Of a DNA stretch of 64,000 nucleotides, positions 23,830-33,604 are shown in pieces. A model generated the notes under the pieces. The model saw nothing but the letters and a program-made list of their open reading frames with translations. It searched no databases and was not told the origin of the DNA. The DNA is from Epiperipatus broadwayi (taxonomy: Eukaryota > Onychophora > Udeonychophora > Euonychophora > Peripatidae): the NCBI GenBank assembly GCA_028023455.1, contig JAQFVV010000014.1:437336-501335 (forward strand), written 5' to 3'. Each line of letters opens with the position of its first letter. The stretch's first letter is position 1. A program made the translations under genes and the position numbers.

Positions 23830-25084
23830 CATTCATCTTCTTCAACTGCTGAGTACCCATCGGTATCATTATCTTCAAAAACATCTTTAGTTATAGTCAC
23901 TGTCTAACTTTGATGTAAAGCTCCATTAAAAAGGTGAGTATTCATCTGTAGTTGTGGGTCTGGGTTTCTTTCATTTGAGTGTCATTTCCTAGTGCCAACC
24001 AAAGCTTTCAAATCAGGGTGATCAGCATCAAACAGATTATTACAACTTGAACAATTGTGAAATTTTTGCATGAATTTATGCCCTCCTTATGTCTTTCTTG
24101 GCAGTTTCACATCAGATGGCCCCTTTGCTTGCAAAGGAAACATTGGGGTGAGATTATGCGTCAGAGTGAGATGATCATTAGGGATTCACAATATTCAACC
24201 AATGATTGGATGTCTAAGGCTGAAATCTTCTTATTCATGGTTAGCTGAAATTGGGCAACTTTGGTATAGACTGTGGTATAGACTGTCATCTCTGCACTGT
24301 TCCAAATTGGTGTAGCAATTTTTGGGACATCTGACTGATCGAAATCAATGCCACAGTTTTTCACTGTTCCTGACAAGATACATGGTCGATTAGGGTCTAT
24401 GTTTACCAAAAACAAGCATCTTGTGAGTGTTCTTAAAGGCCTCTCTTGCAAACAGGTTCATAAATTGTATAATGACATACCAGTCATTGGGATGGAAAAG
24501 TATTTTATAAATAGATTTCCAGAGCCCATGAACTGTGAATAGGTGAAATAAGTTCTTAATTGGAAAATTTGTATAGGGTTAGGTTTGAGTCAGTGATTGT
24601 TAAATTTAGTGAGCATTCATTTGTGTAACCTAAGAAGGATCTGGATAATGCCATAGCTAGAGTTTGATTAAATTGTTCATTAATAAGTTAGTGTCTGTTG
24701 AGGTCATATTGTTCCATTACTTCATTTTTTATTTCAACCTCAGAGACCTGTTGCTCCATGATTTTATTGCATTGGCTGCCTTCTTGTGTTTGAGTATCAG
24801 CCCCTGCAAGATCCTTGATGGGACTGCTGAAGGTCTGGAAATTAGATACCACTATATCAGCATATGTAGCCTATGTTCAGGGTGTAGTTGAGTCTCTCAG
24901 TTCTAATGTGTTTATTTGAAATGACTCTTGCCCCAAAGTTGTTGTTTGGGTTTGTTAATAGATTCACTGTGCTTGCTGCGATTATGTTTTCTGCCAAGTC
25001 ATCATTAATTTGATTAGCTTCGGGTCTCTTTTTTTCCCATGTAACTTTTTTTTTGCTTCGAGTCTTCTCTTTGAGGCTGTAGGC

Positions 25085-25720
25085 ATTTTCCCAGGGAAAT
25101 TCCCTATATTATTGATGCAGTTATAAGTGTTGGTCTTTGTTCTAAAATTATTATATGGTTTCGTGAATTGATTCTTGATGTTATCCAGGTCTGTGCTTGT
25201 TATATCACAATTTTCCCGTAAGTCGTTTTCAGTTCTGCATGTTTCCGATCCTTTTTTTAATGTACCTTTCTTGTTTTTTGTCCAATTTTGTCATCGTTAT
25301 TATGGGCATGTTCCTGGGGACATTTCTTGTATTATTGGTGCAATCTTATATGCTGGTTTTTGTTCTAAGGTTATTATATGGATTCGTTAATTGGTTCTCA
25401 ATAGTTTCAACATTTACATTTATTATATCATGATTTTTTGCTGATGCATTTTCGGTATTGCATGCTTCTGATCCCTTTTTTAATGTACCTTTTTTTGTTT
25501 TTTTTCTGATTTTCTCAGCATTACCAAGGGTGTGTTTCCAGGAAAATTTCTTATATTATTGGTATAACTGCATATGTTGGGATTTGTTCCAAAGTTATTA
25601 TTTGGCATTGTTAAATGCGTATCGGAAAATTTTAAATTTGTGGTCAAGTTTTTTGCTACAAAATTGTTGATCTCAGTTAATGGCACCCCCATTGCTGTAG
25701 TTTTTGAAGTAGAACTATTT
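25085..25720 (-). repeat. Three ~223-bp internal repeats in LINE E ORF1
   Basis: The segment TATTATTG.TG.A..TATA..TG flanked by CCAGG/CCTGG and TTTGTTC recurs at about 25090, 25313 and 25538. On the minus strand each unit encodes a version of a C.NNI.NFPG.MP block followed by a Lys-rich stretch. The units are diverged from one another, so they are an old internal amplification of the ORF1 N-terminus. Copy D shows no obvious equivalent. Confidence 0.7.
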
Positions 25721-26269
25721 TTAGGTTTATCCAAAATTCATAACTTTCTCTGAGTTGTGGCTCTCTTATTTGTCTATGGGATTTTTTTTAGTTTTAGAGT
25801 CCATCTCTGGTTTATCATTGATTTTGTTTTGCTACAAGTTACTGTCACCAGTTGGAATCAGTTTTATGGAATTTTTCATGTTCAGAGTTTTGTTTTTCAC
25901 AGTTTTATGAATAAAGTCATTTCCAAGACTTGTAAAGTAGGTTTCTTGTGATATTTCTCACATTTGCCATACATTATGCATTCTTCTTCAGATTGAAAAT
26001 CTCTATTCTGCATCCATGTTTTTTGCTATTTCTAGATCAAGCCTTCATTAAGGCTTTCTTCAGAGCGTTCTAAATGTTTGATTAATTAAGCTATTTAAAT
26101 TTAAAAGTTTTGAATTAAAAGGTTTTAATTTCATGAAAGTGGTTAAGATAAGAACATTATTGATGATAACATTAAGTTTTCCTTCCCAATCAAACCCCTT
26201 CAAATGTAAATATATCAACTTCAAGTAGAGTGAGTGCTGAATGAGTCTTACTTCTATCGCAACCAGAAC

Positions 26270-26425
26270 TTACATTGAATTTGGCAGCATATAATGCCTT
26301 TTCAAATTATCGTCTTTGAAGATGTGCATAAATTCTGTACAAATTAAACAAATGATTTTACTATTTGCATTGACAAATAAGTAGTCATGTTCAATTTCCA
26401 TGGAACAATGTTCATCTGAAGTCAT
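26270..26425 (-). pseudogene. BED-type zinc finger start of the hAT/ZBED transposase
   Basis: A 51-codon frame beginning with ATG at 26425. It reads an acidic N-terminus, then DYLFVNANSKIICLICTEF and KDDNLKRHY. This matches the BED finger of ZBED5/GTF2I-repeat-like proteins (C-x2-C at residues 26 and 29, first His at 44). The last metal ligand is lost because the frame runs into LINE E and stops at TAA, 26272-26270, of which only the first base belongs to the 11-bp duplicated site. The homologous continuation (KFNVYKD onwards) is found beyond the LINE at 19706. BED fingers bind DNA and here would have served transposon-end recognition. Too short for most gene finders; the motif match is nevertheless specific. 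Confidence 0.7.
26272..26282. repeat. 11-bp target-site duplication, 5' side of LINE E
   Basis: ACATTGAATTT, an exact copy of 19696-19706. It marks the 5' boundary of LINE E. Confidence 0.75.
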
Positions 26426-27987
26426 TCTTTTTTTAGGAGGGAGGGTTTTTCTCTTTTCAGATTGTCAGGAAAGTAGCAAAGTATGGATTCATCCACATTT
26501 TTCTCAGCTGCTTATGCAGATGAAATAGAGGGCAAATTGTAAGGGCCTTATTAGAAAGCCTGAGTCCATCTGTAAACAATGACATTTTATTTACAGAGCC
26601 ATATCTCACTCAATTTGTCTCACATAATTGTATTGGAGGATTACTCATTACAGTGATAGCAGGAAACAGTGATACTACTAAAGTTTTATAAATTATATTT
26701 TTCTAAATATAAGTGCATAAAATATGAGAACATAAGAACCTTTATTGATACAACTCTTCAAAACCACAGCTGAAGATCTATATTAGTGGTTAAGGAGCTC
26801 TCAGTATATAAGATTAATGCAACTGCTCTTAGTTAAATTTATCTTTTGGTGGAAGGAAGTTTAATGAATGGCTACGTCTTTTTAATAAAAGGTATGAAAA
26901 GAGAATGCATGACATTGGATTAGCTATTAAGTCTAATTTACTATCTTTTTTTGTGAGAATTCCTTCTTGTATCAGTGGAAGGTTAATGATTATTGGAATT
27001 AAAATTTGACTTGCATTATGGTTAATATTTTTCATTTTTTATATGCTTTTCCACAATCTTATGTTCAGAGAATTCTGACAAACAGCTTTTATTTCTTGCA
27101 GATAGTATTACTACAGGAACACCATTGAAAGTTCAAATTTTTCTAATTGCATACTTTAATATATATGTTTATGGAGACTTAATTAACTTTCTTTATTGCT
27201 GGTTATTTTATTGGCCGAGTGAAGTAAAAGTCTAATCTTTTAATTGGTCAATTCACAAACTCATGTGTCAATTGACAAACTCATGCATCAAAATATATTG
27301 ATCTTTTAATATTATATTCACTTTAGTTTTGTTTGTAAATAAGTATATTAATAATTTGTCAGGTTATGAAAGTGAATGAAAGTTTTTTCAAAAATAAATT
27401 TTTATTTATAATTGTAAAATATTTGATAGCGGAAAATCTAAAACGGATATTATTCACCAACAAAAACGTTTTGTGACATCAATGATTTCTTTGCCAATTT
27501 TACGGTGCATAATAAGTATATAATTTTTGTTAAAGTCTTAAGTATTTTTCTAAAATAATTTTATTTTTAGCATATTTTATCAAAATAATTTATAATTTGT
27601 CAAAAAATACTTTTAAAATGGTCTAAAACATTCATTTATCATTTTCGAAATGAAACAAAAAGAAATCGTAACTTTTCAGTTATTGACATCAATTTTTTTT
27701 TGTTGTCGAAATGTAACATCCAATAAGATTCAAGAAGAGACCGCCTACTTCTTTTGTTATACTTTCGATGACCATTTTATTGATTTTTTACTTGTAAAAT
27801 AATTCAAGAAAGGGCAGCATCTTACAGAACTTTTTATAATTTTTCAAATGATGTTAAAATGTTAACCATAGCATTAAAAGTGACAGGATTTGAACGGTTG
27901 GAAGTGGTGTCAAATTGTCACATTGTTAACCATGACTAGTAAAAATAGGTTAATAGTAGTTCCAACACAATTGAAATAAAACAACTA
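26426..27987. other. AT-rich DNA without genes
   Basis: No coding signal. The frame at 26829-27035 (minus) has no recognised motif. A short imperfect tandem (TCAATTCACAAACTCATG / TCAATTGACAAACTCATG) lies near 27246-27285. Confidence 0.5.
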
Positions 27988-28930
27988 CACCTGGGTCTCG
28001 TTTTATGCGGATTATTTTAATGCGATTTTGAAGTTATGCGATTCATGTTGCTTCTTAATATCTTTCATATTTCACTATTTTTATTAGATATCAAGAAATT
28101 TAAATTAATAATAACTTAATTTTATTGAAATACTTTTTTTTTTCAAAAATATAACATTATATTAGCAGCTAACGTGAATATGGCTCAAAGCTGTATTTAG
28201 AATTTTAGCTTCTATGTAAATAACCTATTTATACTAACAAATAAATATAAAAATATCGCAATAAATATTCAAAAAATTTAAACTTTTAAAACGTATTTTG
28301 TTATATATAACAGAAATAAATAATCTTTTAGATTTTTAAAATAAAAAACAAAGATTTTATAAACTGACAATAATCTTTCTAATGATAATCTTTTTGTTTT
28401 TATTGCGCTCTAATTTTTTTAATATAGAAACAGAAAACCATTAACACAGCACAAGACTGAAAGTGGTGCTAGCTGTACATCACATCATGAATAAAAATAA
28501 AGTGGCCAACAGGTTTCTCTGGGCATAATTGCTGAGAGATTCTTGACTTTATTTAAGGAGAAACCACAATACATCACATCACATCGAATCTCATTTCTTA
28601 CCAGTTTACAAATGAATTCTAGCAGTAATGATTAAAATATGTATGAAAAATGTAAAATTAAATATTGTAGTTAATAAAAAAAGTAAAAAAAGTTTGTCTT
28701 GTAATTTTTTTCAAATATTTGAAATTTTTTATTAATCATACTTTATTTGCTTATTTTTTTAATGCAAATTTTAAAGTAATTTTTCCTTTTGCTTTGCTTT
28801 TATGCGAATTCTGAAAATTACTGGAACATATCCCCCATTTTTCAAGGTAAGTTAAGTCTATTTTTGTGCGATTTTTTTTAGTGGGGGTTTTCTGTGTTAC
28901 CTATCTATCGCATAAAACGAGACCCAGGTC
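27988..28930. mobile_element. Tigger/pogo-like non-autonomous DNA transposon
   Basis: Terminal inverted repeats ACCTGGGTCTCGTTTTATGC at 27989 and its exact complement ending at 28929, each preceded outward by one non-paired base and flanked by TA (27986-27987 and 28931-28932), the target duplication of the Tc1/mariner/pogo superfamily. Sub-terminal sequence repeats TATGCG/ATGCGA words, and CTGGAACATATCCCCCATTT near 28821 resembles the sub-terminal region of Tigger elements. At 943 bp with no transposase frame it is non-autonomous; the middle (about 28440-28620) has slightly different composition and may be a transposase relic or a nested insertion. Confidence 0.8.
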
Positions 28931-29402
28931 TATATAAAAATAATAAAAATTTTCTCTATTGAACTGGTTTTCACCCTATATTAGGGCCTTTTCAAAGTAC
29001 ACTTTTCCAATATAATTACGACCCTTATATCTATCAATACTCCTCTAACATTCATTTTATATAATTGTTTTACATAATTACATACCTATTTACAGATATA
29101 TATAGCTCCCCCCTCCCCTCATTTTGTTATATACATATTATTTTTATATAATAAATCAAATTACATTAAATACAATTCAATAATTATATACATATATTAT
29201 ACACTGTAAATTATATACATATACTTTATAAACTAAACTAAATTATATATCATTTCTCATATATTTCTACTAACCATATCTTCAAACATAACCTTATTTA
29301 TTTATAGTTAACTAATCATTTGCATTAACTAATTACTTACATGTATCATATATATTAATTTAAAAAACAACTACAACAACAACAAAAAAACAAACCAACC
29401 AT

Positions 29403-29550
29403 ATATCAAATTTTCCATTTATCCTTCAATGCCCATTTACAACTCAACTTTGCAGGTCCTTTAACTAAATTAACACATATCAAATTTTCCATTTATCCTT
29501 CAATGCCCATTTACTACTCAACTTTGCAGGTCCTTTAACTAAATTAACAC
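29403..29550. repeat. 74-bp tandem duplication in the Penelope-like fragment
   Basis: ATATCAAATTTTCCATTTAT starts at 29403 and 29477; the units differ by one or two bases (ACAACTC/ACTACTC). It lies at the 3' end of the Penelope-like coding relic. Confidence 0.9.
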
Positions 29551-30190
29551 ATTTACTCATATTCTCTTGAATATATATTGTCTCATTATATTTTCTTCTA
29601 TTATAATCTTTAACATATTTTATAACTTCCATATCTGCAATACATCTCATTCTATGATCAGTATTTATATAATGAACATATGGTTCTGAATTCATATCCT
29701 TCCCTTCAATAGCCCTCTTTTCCCCTTTCTATTGCTGTTTTCCCTATATTTTACTGCCAACTCTTACAAATTATTTTGTATACCAATCCTATTTTACTCT
29801 ATTATTCTCTCTCTCCACATGATATCCATTTTTCCAATGATTTACTATTCTTCCAAGCAATTCTTATATTCTCATTCAACCTCTTTTTTCCTAAAATCTT
29901 ATATACATCTTTATAATGGGGTATTGATATTAATTTATTATTGAACCATTCATCTCTGTTTTTATCCTCCCCCCCCTCCATATTTTACTTTATCTTTACT
30001 CTTACTGTTTAAAACTTTTCTAATATCTTTTTTATTATATCTCATCTTCATATAATTCTTTTCTATATTCATTTTTTGTTCAATAGATTCCTTTTTATTT
30101 ATTGTAAGTCTATCATTTTTTATTTTAAACTTCTTTAAAACTAACTTCTTTTGTGACCAAAAATTATGGACAAATTTATGTTTGACCATT
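29410..30190 (-). pseudogene. Penelope-like element, RT end and GIY-YIG endonuclease relic
   Basis: On the minus strand, 30189-29962 resembles the segment before the Penelope linker (IEKNYMKMRYNKKDIRKVL). A broken stretch at 29940-29780 reads ISIPHYKDVYKILGKK and NIRIAWKNSKSLEKW. This is followed by SKIGLVYKIICKSW, which matches the GIY motif region (usually GVVYKIPC), and NIGKTAIERGKEG, which matches YIGETGR with Tyr lost. The frame at 29695-29480 supplies the end of the GIY-YIG domain: a His in the HY.NTDH segment, RRKYNETIYIQENM with the conserved Glu, and a following Asn-like position. Penelope elements combine a telomerase-related RT with this nuclease. The RT core is absent. Frameshifts and a lost YIG Tyr make it dead. 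Confidence 0.6.
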
Positions 30191-30890
30191 ATTAAGGATT
30201 ATGGAGATTTAATGTACATGTTGGTGCAAATCATAGAATTTGATCAAAAGTTTTAAACAAATAATGATTTTGATGTTATAAAAATCAATTGATTTATTGT
30301 TATTGATTCTTTTATATCATGTGGAATGTGTATTAATAATGCTTTGTTGTTTAGACAGCAAAACTGCTATAAAGGAACATGAGTACATCTATACTCACAC
30401 AATTGCATTTAATAGACTACATTGTAAGTAGGAGTCAGAATACAGGAGAAGTGTATATTATTTGAGCACTTACAAAGGACAGGTTGTTTGATGAATTATA
30501 AATTAATACACTTCAGGGTTAAAATAATAATTTCATTAAAACATGTCTTATAACAATTTTATTCATAAGTAAAGTGGTGCACATTCTTTATAAGTATTTA
30601 CTCTGCAGACTAAATTTTAATAGGAACATTTAAACACTAAATTGATAATCTGAAATTCAACAATTATTTAAGCATGAAATTCTTTTAAGAAGAAGAATCT
30701 TAACTGGTTTTCTCATTAATGATATTATTAATAATAATTTAATATTTGAAGTTGTTATCCTTTTTCTTACATTGTTTGAAATTAGTTGTCGAAAATGTTT
30801 TGAATGTTGCTAAAGGTTTATTCCATATCTTCTGTTAATAAATAAAGATGCAGAATAAACCTTCCTTAGCCAATATTACTTATTTAATTT
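30191..30890. other. AT-rich spacer
   Basis: No gene, RNA or repeat recognised between the Penelope-like relic and LINE D. Confidence 0.4.
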
Positions 30891-30930
30891 AAAAAAAAAG
30901 GGGCATTTGGACTGGCTTACAGCAGCCATT

Positions 30931-30950
30931 GTGAATAGTTTTCTATTCAC
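30931..30950 (+). promoter_or_regulatory. Perfect hairpin in LINE D 5' leader
   Basis: GTGAATAG, a TTTT loop, then CTATTCAC: an 8-bp perfect stem in the RNA of the 5' leader, about 170 bp before the ORF1 ATG. It could act as an RNA structure in the leader; a function is not shown. LINE E has no obvious counterpart by eye. Confidence 0.4.
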
Positions 30951-31122
30951 AAGTTCTGCCTATGACAGTCCTTTTTGCACGTTGGAGATCAGATATTTAA
31001 GAGAATTGTTATTAAAATTACAGGTAAGTACCATATTTATTATTATAAGCTAATTTTGCTCAAAAATATAATAATTTTCCACCACATATCTTATAAAACA
31101 TCCGTTCTAACAAAGGGGTCTA

Positions 31123-33602
31123 ATGACAGACAGCAAAGAAGCTTCAAACATGCCAAGAAGCTCTGAAAGTTGCTTAAATCCTAATGAATATTTAAATGAT
31201 GACTTTATCACGGTCAATAGAAAAACAAGAAGGTGCAGAGCTATTAGAAAACCTACTTCCATGAATAATACTAAAGAAAAACCCCGTATAAAGTCGATTC
31301 CTACCAAATCTTAAAAAAAAAAAATTCCCGCGAAAGAGAAAATTTGTAAAGTAGATTTAAAGACACCCAGAAATAAAGTTAAACCCAGTTCCCAAACCAA
31401 TTTTAATTCAAACACAGTTAAAAATGACCAAATCCTAAAAACTGTGGAAAAACCAAATCAATTCCCCTTGTTACAAATAAGTTTTATGGCAAAGTCTAAT
31501 CAGACACTAAACTTACGCAAAGTCTAATCAGACACCAAACTTACGCTACGATCAGCTTCAACTGGAAGGGCCAAAATGCGGCAAAACTTTTCAGCCACCC
31601 AAAATTAGTCTAACACATAATTGGAACTCAAATTTAAATGTAAACAATGTAGATTTGGACTCAAGCTACAACTCAGTGGATAAATCAGATATTTTAGATG
31701 TTCCAATAGAAAGTGATAAGGAAAATACCGATGAAACACTGGTGCTATTAAGCAAACAAAATTTTTTGAAAAAAAAAATTCTAATGGAGAATTCTCCATA
31801 TCAGAAAATGACATTCCGATGCCCAAGAGTCATAAAAATTGCACTTTGGATACTTCTAAAATTAATAATTCAATAGATTATTCCTCCAAGAACATGACTA
31901 AATTTTCTAAGTTTGATTACAAGCAACAACAAGAAAATTATACTGTTAATTCAATTTCACCACCCTTGAAAGAAAAACCTGTTTCCAATGTAAATACGCG
32001 ACACATACATTAATTTACTCCGAATGTTTCCAACCCCAAAACTGAAGTTTCAGATGCCATTAAAAACCCATAATGAACTCACCAATAAGGACTACAGCAA
32101 CATCTTTAATCGTTATGCCCAAAAATTTAAGCCATCAGACTTCCATTCCAACACATTCTGGCTATTCACTCAGCTTACAAATTAATAACACCGACCACAC
32201 CACATCTCAAAAAAATCTATCATGTTCTCAAGTCTGTACTAGAATGGATTTAGGATCTGATTTTCCTTCTCTAAGTCCCGCACCCAAATCAAAACCACCA
32301 AACTATTTCAATAAAAATAAATTCACAAGACCTCAACCACTTATTACAAACAATTACTATGATCTTGAGAAACAACATCCTAATAAATGTCACCTTAGAC
32401 CAAAAATCCAAAGACTCATTCACTAAATGTTGCTCCCAATCATAATACCTATCAATCAGCTTCCAAACCATTATACTATGCTGAGAAGGTATTCCTAATG
32501 CAAACATTCTGTCTAAATCATGTATTGCTGAGAATCTACATCACACTCCTAAACCAGACCCCTTCAATAGGGCCATACACATTATTGATGGATACTACAG
32601 AAATAGCACCACCAGGAGCACTGTGATCCTACTATTCATGCTTTTATTAATGAACAATTCAATAGATCTATCTCTGCTCTCTTCCATAAAACCTTTCAAA
32701 ATTACAAGAATGAAAATGCAGTCATTCTCTCAACTACTGATAATGATCTTAATTTGTTTAATTTTCCTGTCAAATCACTGTATGGCTTATTCAAAGATCA
32801 TAATCTATGGGTATCAATATGTAAGATTTTATTCCATCTGAATGAATGATATCTCATTGTGCAATTCCATAATGTTGTTGCAAAAGAAGCCTTCAGAAAC
32901 AACTTCAAATCACTTGTTAATCATTATCTAGTCACCATAGATGCTAATCGTCCTCTATATTTTGATGGAACAATATGGAACTGCAGAACTCATTTTGATA
33001 GAACTGACCTACAAAAGATTCTGGGTCCCTATGGAAAAATCCTCTCCTTTGACTACAAACTCGTACCTCATGCTCAAACCCACGTACTCACCAATGTGGC
33101 AATATTCAAAATTTGTGCTCACTAAGGGCATTTCTCCTTTGTCTATTCAAGGATTGATTGAGAATCATGAATGTCCCTTATAATCATCCTTTGTGGTGAC
33201 TCTCCTCAATGTTTTCATTGCCGACAAAGAGGACATATGAAGGAATGCCAAGACTGCATATGCATCCAATGTGGAAATATATGCCATAAATATCATAAAT
33301 GTGCCTATAAGAGCAGACTGCCCCCATCCCAATCTCATTCTAACAGGCCCACTTCTAATTACAATTATAATAAAATTGATAATCCCCAACATCTTGGGTC
33401 TGAATCACATTTCTTCTCCACTGCTGCAATTCCTGGACCCAGTGCTCAACAATTTCCCGATGTCTTATCTACTGGGTGTATCAAAATAACGGTTGATGAC
33501 CAATCCACAGATATGTCTTCTCTGGCTGAGGAGGATGGCCTGTCTATGGCCTCTATCCCTGACCCAGAGATTGACTCCTGTGGTCCCTCCTCCCCTCCCT
33601 GA
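31123..33602 (+). pseudogene. LINE ORF1 (zinc-knuckle protein), copy D
   Basis: Starts at an ATG encoding MTDSKEASNMPRSSE and a polar N-terminus, then passes through frame breaks: 31123-31314, 31655-31876, 32073-32426 (low-complexity Ser/Thr/Asn/Pro), 32859-33125 and 33171-33602. The 32859 piece has IDANRPLYFDGTIWNC and THFDRTDLQKILGPYGK, matching copy E. The 33171 piece has two zinc knuckles: CFHCRQRGHMKEC and, next, a CX2CX4HX4C knuckle (CIQCGNICHKYHKC), then a Pro/Ser-rich tail ending at 33602. Two knuckles after a conserved globular block is an ORF1 layout known from several LINE clades. The 28-bp duplication at 31490 breaks frame. Confidence 0.75.
31490..31545. repeat. 28-bp tandem duplication in LINE D ORF1
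   Basis: CAAAGTCTAATCAGACAC starts at 31490 and 31518; one base differs between units. It shifts the ORF1 frame. Confidence 0.9.
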
Positions 33603-33604
33603 GG

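Larger units (their letters stand above)
23620..26010 (-). pseudogene. LINE ORF1 (zinc-knuckle protein), copy E
   Basis: The RNA-binding partner protein of the element, frameshifted. Reading down from about 26010: an N-terminal segment with NDFIHKTV resembling NDDFITVN of copy D; 25734-25480 (MDKPKNSSTSKTTAMG onwards) leading into three tandem copies of a ~223-bp (about 74-residue) unit at 25080-25720; at 24451-24161 the conserved block with IDPNRPCILSGTVKNC that matches IDANRPLYFDGTIWNC of copy D; then a CFLCKQRGH zinc knuckle near 24140-24100, decayed; and a basic, Ser/Thr-rich tail (23832-23623). A 41-bp duplication at 23748-23829 is not a multiple of three. Confidence 0.7.
19707..26271 (-). 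mobile_element. YMDD-family LINE, copy E, near full length, inserted in hAT gene
   Basis: A 6.6-kb non-LTR element read on the minus strand: 5' leader (26271 to about 26010), ORF1 with N-terminal repeats and zinc knuckle (to about 23620), then ORF2 with endonuclease, RT and zinc motif (to about 20028), and a 3' UTR of about 320 bp ending near an AATAAA at 19725-19730. It is flanked by an exact 11-bp target-site duplication. Its G+C content is visibly higher than the surrounding DNA. It has many stops and frameshifts and two internal tandem duplications, so it is an old copy. It faces away from copy D, the other long copy of this family. Confidence 0.85.

Noticed and set aside
25175-25951. Plus-strand Phe/Leu-rich frames that could be read as membrane proteins
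   Set aside because: They are the complement of the Lys/Asn-rich ORF1 repeats of LINE E.
33165-33392. Minus-strand frame opposite the zinc knuckles of LINE D
   Set aside because: Antisense shadow of a well-supported plus-strand zinc-knuckle segment.
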